Assembly: GCA_020636495.1 (NCBI GenBank)
Contig: JACJXQ010000008.1
Span: 2,542,001 to 2,606,000, forward strand
Length of the DNA: 64,000 bases
Reading direction: 5' to 3'
DNA from: Chitinophagales bacterium
Lineage (GTDB): Bacteria; Bacteroidota; Bacteroidia; Chitinophagales; Chitinophagaceae
Part shown: in pieces, positions 17,525 through 26,015 of the stretch
Position numbering within the stretch: position 1 is the first letter of the stretch
Layout: each line of letters begins with the position of its first letter
Notes under the pieces: model-generated
Databases searched by the model: none
What the model saw: the letters and a program-made list of their open reading frames with translations, nothing else
What the model was told of the DNA's origin: nothing
Position numbers and translations under genes: made by a program

Positions 17525-18346
17525 TCAGAAGAACATACCTACCTTTAACGCAAGGTTATTTAATCTCACGTTCCCATCTGAGAAATAGCCTTTGTATTCC
17601 ATATTCAGCTCTTTAGGATTTGTTACATCGGGTGCAAAGCCATTGTTAAAGAACAAGCCGATATACAGGCTCATCTTCTGAGAAAGGCTGTATTCTATAC
17701 CTGCGCCTAAGTTCATCTGGAACAAGATCGGGGTAATACTGAGACCTCCACGCAACCTTTCGTTTTCTCCTGTAATAGTCTTATCTACACTGACTCCACT
17801 GACTGTATCTGTATATACTACCTCATACGTCCCCTTCCTTGCAATATTCAGGGCTGCAGTAATTCCAATGTTTCCGAAAACCCGTACTCCCCCTGACAAC
17901 TCATCGCTCAAAAGCTTCAAACCAAAAGGTACTTCAAAATATTGCAGGCGATAGTCAAAATTAGCAGACTTGACCATATTCACCGGTGCAGGTGTTGGCA
18001 GCTTAGTGATGTCATAAAGTGCATTCATTTTACCGCCTGTGGTATTCAGTTGCAAACCGGTGGCGATACCATAATTCTCTGTAAAGAAATGATCGATCAT
18101 CAGCCCCCAGGTATAGCCTATCTTGGCCCCTTCGCTGTTCACCACATACAGTCCATCATTGCTTTTTGAAGCTGTCGGCTTCATCCAGGAATTGTTTGGC
18201 GCGATAAAAATGCCAATTCGTGTTTGTTTGTAATCACTGCCTCCTCTTGCCCTATTCTTAGATTCAACAGGCTCGCCATAAGTGTATTGTGCTGAAACAG
18301 AGTATGCACAAATACTGCAAATAATGATCGTAAGTATTTTCTTCAT
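17525..18346 (-). CDS. Outer-membrane beta-barrel protein, PorT-like
   Basis: 273 residues with a signal peptide (1-19, ending SVSAQ). The features of the Bacteroidota porin/PorT-type barrels are visible: IGIFIAPNNSWMKP near the start of the mature part, GYTWGLMIDHFFTENYGIATGLQL, YRLQYFEVPFGLKLLSDE, VRVFGNIGITAALNI, LGAGIEYSLSQKMSLYIGLFFNNGF and a terminal strand LALKVGMFF. These are about eight amphipathic strands. The role is unknown; PorT of T9SS belongs to this broad fold family but orthology cannot be claimed. It is divergently arranged with the gldB operon. Confidence 0.75.
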   Translation of the reverse strand: MKKILTIIICSICAYSVSAQYTYGEPVESKNRARGGSDYKQTRIGIFIAPNNSWMKPTASKSNDGLYVVNSEGAKIGYTWGLMIDHFFTENYGIATGLQLNTTGGKMNALYDITKLPTPAPVNMVKSANFDYRLQYFEVPFGLKLLSDELSGGVRVFGNIGITAALNIARKGTYEVVYTDTVSGVSVDKTITGENERLRGGLSITPILFQMNLGAGIEYSLSQKMSLYIGLFFNNGFAPDVTNPKELNMEYKGYFSDGNVRLNNLALKVGMFF

Positions 18347-18400
18347 CTATATGTAATATGCCGGTTTAAAAGAATATTTAGGCAAATAACAGACTAATCT

Positions 18401-18408
18401 TATTTTTG
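18401..18408 (+). promoter_or_regulatory. Candidate -7 element TATTTTTG for the gldB operon
   Basis: Full match to TAnnTTTG, 46 nt before the ATG at 18455, in the divergent spacer between the PorT-like gene and gldB. No -33 element is obvious. Confidence 0.3.
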
Positions 18409-18454
18409 CCCACGTAAAAATAACAGCATTTAACGGGATGTAAAGTTTTTGTGT

Positions 18455-19507
18455 ATGAAAAATAACAAAATAAGACACATCGTACTAATAATAATATCTC
18501 TAATGAGTATCTCTTTTACAGAGAGCTGCGGAGATAATACAGATGCACCTGATGTGAATAACATTAATGTAGAAATAACCAGTCAACGTTTAGATAAAGA
18601 CCTGTATGCACTAGACACCAACCACTTGGGCGAGGGATTGGTGCAACTGCAGGCAAAGTATCCTGAATTCCTGGGATTTTACCTGGATACACTTATGGGG
18701 TTTGGGATAAACGGGAACTTCACAGACACCTGTATGGCCATTGAGAAGGGGCTGAAAACCTTTCTCACCCATAAAGACTACCGTGGGGTTTTTGACAGTG
18801 TTCTCGCCCATTATCCAAATGAGCAGCCAATAAATGATGAATTGAAGAGAGGATTTAAATATGTAAAATATTACTTCCCTGACTTTAAAGAGCGCCATCT
18901 GATATACCTGGTGTCAGGATTGAACAACTATGGAGCACTTACTTACGGCAGCAACACAATAGGTATTGGACTGGATATGTTCCTCGGAGCTGATTATCCG
19001 TTTTATAAATCTGTAGGTATACCCGAGTATTTTTCACGGCAACTGACTCAGGACTATATACCTGTTGCCGTAATGCGAACTGTATACCGCGAAACGCATC
19101 CCTTTAATGTAGACAGCAAAACCCTGCTGGACATGATGATACAGAGCGGTAAGGAAATGTATTATTTAAGTAAAGTTTTACCATTTGTACAAGAACATAC
19201 ACGCCTGGCCTATTCGCCGGAACAATTGAACTGGTGCAACGAAAATGAAGCTATGGTCTATGACTTTTTTGTAAAGCAGGAGCTACTGTATGAAAACAAC
19301 CTGCAGAAGGTGATACGTTATGTGATGGATGGCCCTAGTGCAACAGCCATGCCTGGAGAGAGCCCAGGGAATATAGGTGCATATACAGGCTACAAGATAG
19401 TAGCAGCCTATATGCAGCAGCACCCGGAGATATCGTTGAAAGAGCTTGTAGAACAACCAATTGACGCACCAAGATTTTTAATGGAATCAAAATACAAACC
19501 AAAATAA
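18455..19507 (+). CDS. gldB: GldB-like gliding motility lipoprotein
   Basis: 350 residues from ATG 18455 (an upstream TTG at 18449 is possible but less likely). Lipoprotein signal MKNNKIRHIVLIIISLMS with the cysteine in TESCGDN. The body agrees with the GldB family: an N-terminal EITSQRLDKDLYALD, YPEFLGFYLD, ERHLIYLVSGLNNYGALTYGSNTIGIGLDMFLG, then LLDMMIQSGKEMYYLSKVLP and the C-terminal MPGESPGNIGAYTGYKIVAAYM. GldB is an envelope lipoprotein required for gliding in flavobacteria. It is also present in some non-gliding relatives, so motility is not proven. First gene of an operon with a DUF3078 gene (8 nt) and scpA. Confidence 0.78.
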   Translation: MKNNKIRHIVLIIISLMSISFTESCGDNTDAPDVNNINVEITSQRLDKDLYALDTNHLGEGLVQLQAKYPEFLGFYLDTLMGFGINGNFTDTCMAIEKGLKTFLTHKDYRGVFDSVLAHYPNEQPINDELKRGFKYVKYYFPDFKERHLIYLVSGLNNYGALTYGSNTIGIGLDMFLGADYPFYKSVGIPEYFSRQLTQDYIPVAVMRTVYRETHPFNVDSKTLLDMMIQSGKEMYYLSKVLPFVQEHTRLAYSPEQLNWCNENEAMVYDFFVKQELLYENNLQKVIRYVMDGPSATAMPGESPGNIGAYTGYKIVAAYMQQHPEISLKELVEQPIDAPRFLMESKYKPK

Positions 19508-19515
19508 CAGGAATT

Positions 19516-20535
19516 ATGAAGAGAGTATTACTTATTGCATTATCGATATTGACACTATCTGCACAAGCACAATTAGATAAAACAGATTCAGTAAGGACTA
19601 ACCTTTCGATGAACAACACTGATACTGTGGCGTGGGTTTATAACGGGACATTTAATTTGGGCATCAACGAGGGATTCCTGCACAATTGGGCTGCTGGTGG
19701 CGAAATTGCCTCAGCTACCGTCAACGGACTTTTCAGTGGTGTATTGAACAGACTATACCACAGGCATATATGGAGCAACAACCTGGATATGACCTACAGC
19801 TTGTTTTACGCATACTCAAACAATTTCACGCCACGCAAAATGGATGACCGTATCGACTATACATCAAAATACGGTTATCAATTAAAAGAGGGGAAAGATT
19901 TTTACCTGACCACGTTATTCAACTTCAAATCACAATTTACAAAAGGCTATGATTATGAAGCTGATAATTGGGATACATTCTCAACCTCAAAATTCCTGGC
20001 TCCTGCATATTTTATTTTAGCTCCGGGTATTGAATACAGGAAAGGTACTAACCTGAGCCTGTTCATTTCTCCTGTTGCGGGCAGAATGACAGTTGCCAGC
20101 AAAATATATACAGAAAGGGCTCCGGAAGGCGCATTTGGTATCGCCTATGGCAAAACCGCAAGGTATGAGTTAGGTGCCTACTTTTCAGGACGGTATGTAG
20201 CCAATATAACAGAAAACCTGACCTATAAAGTAAGGGTTGACCTGTACTCCAACTACCTGGCAAAGGATTATACTGATAGTTTAGGTAACGTAGTAAAAAA
20301 AGACAGCCCCGGCAACGTAGACGTGCTATGGGATAACCTGTTCTCATGGAAGCTGGCTAAATACTTCAGCCTTACATTAGGAGGTACATTTATTTACGAC
20401 AATGACATACCATATGTAAGTACTGAGGTTGACAAAACTACAGGCCAGGTTGTTGAGAAGAATGACCTGGGCAACCAGCTTGGTTGGTGGCAGATCAAGC
20501 AAGTGTTCAGTATTGGCTTCCTGTACAAATTCTGA
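19516..20535 (+). CDS. DUF3078 family exported protein
   Basis: 339 residues with a signal peptide (1-18, ending AQAQ). The DUF3078 signature is seen in LGINEGFLHNWAAGGE (about 51-66), then NNLDMTYSLFYAYSN, KMDDRIDYTSKYGYQL and YLTTLFNFKSQFTKGYDY. The remainder alternates short strands and ends in FSIGFLYKF, as in an outer-membrane barrel. The family's function is not established. It lies 8 nt after gldB and 55 nt before scpA. Confidence 0.8.
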   Translation: MKRVLLIALSILTLSAQAQLDKTDSVRTNLSMNNTDTVAWVYNGTFNLGINEGFLHNWAAGGEIASATVNGLFSGVLNRLYHRHIWSNNLDMTYSLFYAYSNNFTPRKMDDRIDYTSKYGYQLKEGKDFYLTTLFNFKSQFTKGYDYEADNWDTFSTSKFLAPAYFILAPGIEYRKGTNLSLFISPVAGRMTVASKIYTERAPEGAFGIAYGKTARYELGAYFSGRYVANITENLTYKVRVDLYSNYLAKDYTDSLGNVVKKDSPGNVDVLWDNLFSWKLAKYFSLTLGGTFIYDNDIPYVSTEVDKTTGQVVEKNDLGNQLGWWQIKQVFSIGFLYKF

Positions 20536-20545
20536 TATTAAACAC

Positions 20546-20553
20546 TATATTTG
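20546..20553 (+). promoter_or_regulatory. Possible internal -7 element TATATTTG before scpA
   Basis: Full match to TAnnTTTG in the 55-nt gap between the DUF3078 gene and scpA, 37 nt before the ATG. It would allow scpA to be transcribed apart from gldB. No -33 partner was found. Confidence 0.25.
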
Positions 20554-20590
20554 AAAGTACGGGAATAAATATACCGGAATAGAAAACAGC

Positions 20591-21403
20591 ATGTCAGAAA
20601 CTTACCAGATAAAATTAGACCAGTTTGAAGGGCCTTTTGATCTCCTTCTGTTCTTTATAGAGCGGGACGAGCTGGATATTTATAATATCCCGATACACAC
20701 TATCACAAAAGACTTTCTGGACTATATACACACACTGGAGTCATTGAATATTGAGCTGGCCAGCGAGTTTATTCTATTTGTGTCTACCCTGATGCGTATT
20801 AAAGCAAAGATGCTATTGCCTCGAAAGGAACTGGATGAGCAGGGAAATGAGATTGATCCCCGGCAGGAACTGGTAGATAAGATACTTGAGTATAAACGAT
20901 TCAAAGAAGCATCAGAACAAATGATCGTGCTGGAAGCAGAACGCTTGCTACAGCAGAAACGTGGTAACATCAAAAAAGAGCTGGATGCGCTTGGCGAAGA
21001 ATATAGTGAAGGGACTGAGATACAGACCATCACTATGTACAAGTTGATGCAAGCCTTTGAGCGCGTTATGAACCGCTATAAGGATAGAACAGACAAGCCA
21101 CAGCACGTAGTTGTAAAATATAATTACAGCCTGAACAGCCAGCGTAAATACCTTTTAAGTCATATTAAAGAGCATACACGCGTAGCTTTTGAAACTATAT
21201 TCTCAGAATGTGAAAACCGCATTCACGCAATATTTACGTTCCTTGCACTGCTTGAACTGGTACAGATGAAATACATGGGTTTGATGATAGGGAGCGGCAG
21301 AAACAACTTTATTATTGAATGGAACCCTGAGGCTCCGGATAAAATGCCTGAAGAGTTGGAAAAAGAGGAGAAAAACGAGAATGGTAACGCTGAAACGGCA
21401 TAA
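20591..21403 (+). CDS. scpA: Segregation and condensation protein A
   Basis: 270 residues. The N-terminus YQIKLDQFEGPFDLLLFFIERDELDIYNIP is the typical ScpA kleisin start, followed by ITKDFLDYI, ASEFILFVSTLMRIKAKMLLP, a charged helical middle and the C-terminal winged-helix part ENRIHAIFTFLALLELVQMKYM. ScpA bridges the heads of an SMC dimer together with ScpB and helps compact and separate chromosomes. The last 15 residues are acidic and asparagine-rich. Cytoplasmic. Third gene of the gldB operon. Confidence 0.93.
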   Translation: MSETYQIKLDQFEGPFDLLLFFIERDELDIYNIPIHTITKDFLDYIHTLESLNIELASEFILFVSTLMRIKAKMLLPRKELDEQGNEIDPRQELVDKILEYKRFKEASEQMIVLEAERLLQQKRGNIKKELDALGEEYSEGTEIQTITMYKLMQAFERVMNRYKDRTDKPQHVVVKYNYSLNSQRKYLLSHIKEHTRVAFETIFSECENRIHAIFTFLALLELVQMKYMGLMIGSGRNNFIIEWNPEAPDKMPEELEKEEKNENGNAETA

Positions 21404-21440
21404 TAATTGCTCTTAATCTGTTAAGTACAGGTTGCAAAAC

Positions 21441-21479
21441 AAATGGCTCTGAATAACTTCCGGTTATAAAGAGCCATTT
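21441..21479. terminator. Shared terminator hairpin of the convergent scpA and DUF6263-like genes
   Basis: Perfect 10-bp stem AAATGGCTCT (21441-21450) with AGAGCCATTT (21470-21479) and a 19-nt loop, followed on the plus strand by GTATTTTT. The stop codon of the minus-strand gene (21464-21466) lies in the loop and its last codons form one arm. Confidence 0.65.
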
Positions 21480-22363
21480 GTATTTTTAATTGTACCCATA
21501 ATGTAAATATTGGATTCAATAGTTACAGGAGTTGTCTCTCCTGTAATATCCATATTGCCGGAGAGTTGTTGTGCAATTTTACCATTTTGCACCAGCCCGC
21601 TATTCACAGCTATATCAAGAGACCCACTCTGAGTGCCATTCAACGCCATGCTACTATTTTGTGCCTGTTCTGCATTATCAGAAGTAATGCGTCCTTGTAA
21701 CTCAACATGTGCAATTCCATTTTTTACAGATACTAACTGGTATTTGTTTTTGATGCGCACATTGGCAAAACCTACTGAGGTAGAAAAGGTCTTTTCCCAT
21801 ATCTGCCCCGGCTGTACCGATGTGCCGGGATACACCTGTAGCGAATGCACCATTATTTTGCGAATAGAGCTATCGCTGAAGTTATAGGCCCCGACTCCGT
21901 CGATCGAGCTTTTCATTATTGGTTCAGATGATATTATATCTCCTTTGTCAGACACAGTCATCTTAAAATTCTCATCTATAAGATTACGGAGATCTTCATA
22001 CATTATGTCTGTTCCGTTATCATTCTCCGAATCGTAGTCTAAAGAGTACAACTGGTTACCTGAACTCATCATGATTCTTTCATAGGTTACAGAAACCGTC
22101 TTTTGCCCCGGTTTAACAGCTACTACTTTATAAGCACTTGTCAACGTCATATTCTGGTTGATGACTATTGAATTTTCCTTATCTATCTGTTGGGTAAGCG
22201 CAATGTTATTCTTTATTGAATAACGGTATGTGCTGTCAGCATAAAAATTGAATTTAAGGTCTACCGGCCCTGATACTTCACTTTTATCCGCAGGGCTATC
22301 ACAACTGTTTGCTAAAACAGTGATAACCAGCAAAGTGCATACCAATATCCTTTTGTATAACAT
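21464..22363 (-). CDS. DUF6263-like lipoprotein
   Basis: 299 residues from ATG 22363. The frame runs open to 22426, but only this Met gives a lipoprotein signal: MLYKRILVCTLLVITVLANSC, acylated at Cys21. The mature part is beta-rich with repeated asparagine/serine stretches: DLKFNFYADSTYRYSI, INQNMTLTSAYKVVAVKPG, a central NFSDSSIRKIMVHSLQVYPG and PGQIWEKTFST, then LQGRITSDNAEQAQN. This matches the general look of DUF6263 proteins of Bacteroidota, whose function is unknown. It converges on scpA. Confidence 0.65.
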   Translation of the reverse strand: MLYKRILVCTLLVITVLANSCDSPADKSEVSGPVDLKFNFYADSTYRYSIKNNIALTQQIDKENSIVINQNMTLTSAYKVVAVKPGQKTVSVTYERIMMSSGNQLYSLDYDSENDNGTDIMYEDLRNLIDENFKMTVSDKGDIISSEPIMKSSIDGVGAYNFSDSSIRKIMVHSLQVYPGTSVQPGQIWEKTFSTSVGFANVRIKNKYQLVSVKNGIAHVELQGRITSDNAEQAQNSSMALNGTQSGSLDIAVNSGLVQNGKIAQQLSGNMDITGETTPVTIESNIYIMGTIKNTNGSL

Positions 22364-22475
22364 ATCATTAAAATGCCGGCAATAACTTATCGTACCTGTT
22401 TCTATTGATTTGAGCAGCAACAGCATTTTGACAAGAATAACCAGTTACAAAATAGGGCACTAACAAGTATCATGC

Positions 22476-22513
22476 AACTAAAACGGGCTCTTTTTGAAGA
22501 GCCCGTTTTAGTT
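22476..22513 (-). terminator. Strong terminator after surface protein gene 1 of the array
   Basis: Perfect 17-bp stem (22476-22492 with 22497-22513) and a 4-nt loop, with A/T-rich flanks. It sits 17 nt beyond the stop codon of the gene at 22531. Confidence 0.88.
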
Positions 22514-22530
22514 TTGTCATTCATATTATT

Positions 22531-25500
22531 TTACCGTATCAGTGTTGTTTCTCCCTTATAGGTTTCTACAAAACCGTCAGGGTAAGCTACCCGTATCAGG
22601 TAAGTATAGGTACCTATGTCCTGTGGTTTACCCTGGTAGGTTCCGTCCCAACCCATGCGGCTGTCGTTGGTACTGAACACTTCTATACCCCAGCGATTGA
22701 ATACTCTGAACTCCATAATACGCTGGAAACTCAGATTCGTTACGCGGAAGATATCGTTCTTTCCATCACCGTTTGGACTGAACGCGCTCGGTACAAACAG
22801 GTTATCTTTCTTATCGACTATCACATTGAGTGTATCAAAAGCTCTGCAACCGTTAGTGGCAATACCACCTACGATGTACTTAGTATCCTCGGTTGGACGT
22901 GCTATCGGATAAGAGATATTTGGATTGTTCAGTGACGAGACAGGGCTCCAGTTATACAACCTGGCACCTGTTGCCAATATCTGGAACGACTGACCATACT
23001 TAATGGTGGTATCATCCTTATTCAGGATACGTACATCCGGCAGTGGCAGTATTTTGATCCTGGCAGCAAGTGTATCGTAACACCAAACACTATCTGAGAC
23101 AACTATACGGTAATCAGTGCTTCTTTGTGGTCCTATATAGGTAAACCCTTTGGTTGGATCTGTAACACTAACCGGAGCGAGGAAACTATCATTGGCAGCA
23201 TCATATTCATACCACTTATAGAATTTACCTCCATAGATAGTGAACGGCGCTTTATCTCCCAGACAGAAAGCTGTATCCAGTGGCTCTACTTTCACATCAT
23301 GTTCCGGTACATATACCTCCAGAGTATCGCGCATGATACATGTACTCCTGCCAATGGTCTGAACGATATAACGACCGGATTTCTTAACATATGCCAATGG
23401 CTGAGCTATCGTTGAATCAGACAAATACTCACCTTCTTTCCATTTTATATCAAAAGGTCTTGGCATTGTCTCACAATAGGCAAACTTAAACAATGGTCTG
23501 GCCTTACCAGCCATGATATCAGGGTCTTTACCCGTGTTACAAACGAAATCTGTAACATTATTCGCAGGCTTGTATGACAGTCCAGATACATAAGTAGTAG
23601 GAGCATATTTAATAACCGGTACAGGATTTGCCGGATCGCAAGCTACAGGTGTAGTATTACTGAAGCACAACTGTATGATCAGGTTCTTGGTTGTATCCCA
23701 GTTATAAGCATCTTTGAACTTAAAGATGTATGCACCATCTGTAAGCGTTTCATTAGTAGCTGTATAAACAGTTTGCATACCAAAATTCTCAAAACCTTTT
23801 TCCCTGCTTAACTCTTTTGTATCAGTACACTTGAAGGATATTGTGAAATTGGAATAAGTATGACTTGTTCCGTTGAAACCAGTCATTTCAAAACCCAGTG
23901 CATTAATAGCGGCAGAGCGCAACCCCCACTCCCACAGATCTTCTTTCGTTACCAGGTATTGTTTTACCGAAGAGCGCACTGTTGTATACATAGTAGGTGC
24001 CACATCACCAACGGTATCATAAAATGCCTGGCCATATAGCGGAGATCCATAGAAATCTAATGTATCAGGCTTAGTTCCGGGCAGGTCGCAAATGGTTGAT
24101 ATCTTACTGATTCCACATTGGGCATTATCCAGGGGTCTCCTGCCTTTGATCAAGGCTTCCAGTTGCAGATATGTTGGGCGGCAGATCACCAGAGCATTTT
24201 CAGGATCTTCTATATTCTTAGGAGTAATGGTCACTGTATTGGTTGTATCCAGCGATACCCAAACTGTATCCCTTGCCTTACATGTGCCTACAAGGTCAGA
24301 TGTAGCAACAATATAGCCAGAGGTTTTGGGATTGAATATTGTATCTCCTCCATCAATGTGCGGATACCGTATCGTAGGATTATGTATCAGCATATCCGGG
24401 CCCTGAAATCCTATTACAGGACCACCATCAACCATTGACCATTTAAGGTGCAGGTTGTCAGAGCCTTTTACAAATAACTGTACCGGTTGTGGGTTTAACT
24501 CACAAATTGTCTGGTCAGGCCCTGCATCAATACCGGGAACTACCCAGATAAGTATTACAGCATTTGTTGTAAGTACGATTGGCTGGCTTGCCTTGCAAGA
24601 CGAGTCGACAGTTGTAACAACTAATATATGCTGGCCATAATCACCTGTACCAGGTGTCCATGTAAAGGTACTCGTCACTTTACTTGAGCCTGACCCTGAA
24701 GACGTAAAGCCAGCACCTGTGAACAAAGACAGGTCAGATCGCATATACACATTATTAGTAGGGTCATCTGTCCAGCCATTCAGATTAAACTGTATTTTAC
24801 TACCAGGACATGCATATACTATTGAGTCTATCCGTTTGGTCCCATCCTTTCGGTCTACGGGGACCAGTGTGGCATTTTCAAGATTTTGAGCCACTGTATC
24901 CATTTTGGGCGGAGATGCTGTACAAGGCAACACAGCTATCTGAACATCCCTGATAATATAGCTACTTTTGTCCGATGCTCTGAATGAGAGCGTATATTGG
25001 CCTGTAACAGAAGGAGTAAATGTAGCTGTACCTGTTGAGTTATTCAGACTGTAACCCGAGATCGGCGATGTGGGTGAATATCCCGCAGCATGATTAATCG
25101 GGTTATTGGCACCGTTTAAGGGCACAGATGTTATTACATTAACTTTATTTGAATCCCAGGGATCAGGGTCCCACGGAAGATTAAGATAGTTGTATGGCTG
25201 GTTGGCACATATGTATGGCAATGGGTTTGAAAGGAAACGTGGTGTATTATTGTAATAATTTGACAGGACATCCATGCCGGCCTCTATATAAAGAGATCCC
25301 GTACCGGCAAGGTTGGTGCTTGGATTCCTTGCACTTGAAGACCACCAAAACCGCCAATCCGACTGACCTGAAGGGAGTGTTATTATCCCTGTATATTTCA
25401 ACCTGTAAAAGCCCGGATACTGGGCATTACCCGGCACCCGGCACTGATTGATCAGCGAATATGTCGGGCATAACTGATCTACAGTATCCATCGGGTCGGC

Positions 25501-25788
25501 AGGTAATAATTGAGAGAGGGCTGGCCCTCCGTCGTTGGCTGACTGATAGTATACCCTTTCTCCTGTTGTACTAGTTGTTAAACCACAATTACAATAAGAA
25601 TAGGTGATCAGGGTGACTCTATAAGTATAATCCGGCTGAGGATTACACACATTGACCCCCTTGCCTGCATATTCTATATACATATCTGCCGCTGCAAGGT
25701 GGCATGCTTTGGAGACATTAGGAATAATGGCAAGCAACAAGGCAATTATAACTACAAGCGATAACTTTTGGGTAGTTCCGGATATCAT
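22531..25788 (-). CDS. Large T9SS surface protein with type B (CHU_C) sorting tail, array copy 1
   Basis: 1085 residues, signal peptide 1-28 (mature start ACHLAAADMYIEY). The N-terminal domain (about 29-330) is cysteine-rich and shared with copies 2-4: YRVTLITYSYCNC, PLPYICANQPYNYLNLPWDPD, RDVQIAVLPC. Middle: ICELNPQPVQLF, VTITPKN, CRPTYLQLEALI, FENFGMQTVY. The C-terminal 277 residues (809-1085) hold Ig/PKD-like segments and the sorting domain with AFSPNGDGKNDIF at about 1002 and FRVFNRWG. Compared with copies 2-4 this block has about 15 amino acid changes and many silent ones, so it is the outlier. A cell-surface adhesin-type role is inferred. It has its own terminator. Confidence 0.88.
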   Translation of the reverse strand: MISGTTQKLSLVVIIALLLAIIPNVSKACHLAAADMYIEYAGKGVNVCNPQPDYTYRVTLITYSYCNCGLTTSTTGERVYYQSANDGGPALSQLLPADPMDTVDQLCPTYSLINQCRVPGNAQYPGFYRLKYTGIITLPSGQSDWRFWWSSSARNPSTNLAGTGSLYIEAGMDVLSNYYNNTPRFLSNPLPYICANQPYNYLNLPWDPDPWDSNKVNVITSVPLNGANNPINHAAGYSPTSPISGYSLNNSTGTATFTPSVTGQYTLSFRASDKSSYIIRDVQIAVLPCTASPPKMDTVAQNLENATLVPVDRKDGTKRIDSIVYACPGSKIQFNLNGWTDDPTNNVYMRSDLSLFTGAGFTSSGSGSSKVTSTFTWTPGTGDYGQHILVVTTVDSSCKASQPIVLTTNAVILIWVVPGIDAGPDQTICELNPQPVQLFVKGSDNLHLKWSMVDGGPVIGFQGPDMLIHNPTIRYPHIDGGDTIFNPKTSGYIVATSDLVGTCKARDTVWVSLDTTNTVTITPKNIEDPENALVICRPTYLQLEALIKGRRPLDNAQCGISKISTICDLPGTKPDTLDFYGSPLYGQAFYDTVGDVAPTMYTTVRSSVKQYLVTKEDLWEWGLRSAAINALGFEMTGFNGTSHTYSNFTISFKCTDTKELSREKGFENFGMQTVYTATNETLTDGAYIFKFKDAYNWDTTKNLIIQLCFSNTTPVACDPANPVPVIKYAPTTYVSGLSYKPANNVTDFVCNTGKDPDIMAGKARPLFKFAYCETMPRPFDIKWKEGEYLSDSTIAQPLAYVKKSGRYIVQTIGRSTCIMRDTLEVYVPEHDVKVEPLDTAFCLGDKAPFTIYGGKFYKWYEYDAANDSFLAPVSVTDPTKGFTYIGPQRSTDYRIVVSDSVWCYDTLAARIKILPLPDVRILNKDDTTIKYGQSFQILATGARLYNWSPVSSLNNPNISYPIARPTEDTKYIVGGIATNGCRAFDTLNVIVDKKDNLFVPSAFSPNGDGKNDIFRVTNLSFQRIMEFRVFNRWGIEVFSTNDSRMGWDGTYQGKPQDIGTYTYLIRVAYPDGFVETYKGETTLIR
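22534..23364 (-). repeat. Diverged copy of the conserved 3' module (array copy 1)
   Basis: Codes for the same 277-residue C-terminal block as the three near-identical repeats at 26029, 29498 and 32988, but with frequent third-position differences. The encoded protein differs at about 15 positions. Confidence 0.85.
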
Positions 25789-25963
25789 GATCTTTCTTTT
25801 TAGAAGGGTTATTACTAAAAATAACGTCAGTTCTATAGTAAAGACAAGCCATATCCTTCCGATAGTTGGGTTTGCTTTTTATTATTTTATATTATTACTT
25901 GTTGTTAAAAACAGGTACTAAAAGACTAACTATCAGTTTATCTACCTTAATAGCGCGCATAAA

Positions 25964-25993
25964 AAAGTCCGGAAACATAATGTTCCGGACTTT
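25964..25993 (-). terminator. Terminator after array copy 2
   Basis: Stem AAAGTCCGGAA (25964-25974) with its complement (25983-25993), 8-nt loop, and a T run on the minus strand. The sequence is unrelated to the terminators of the other copies. Confidence 0.85.
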
Positions 25994-26015
25994 ATGTTAT
26001 TAACCTTTAATTATT

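Noticed and set aside
18449..18454. TTG 18449 as the gldB start
   Set aside because: It adds two residues only; the ATG at 18455 gives a normal lipoprotein signal.
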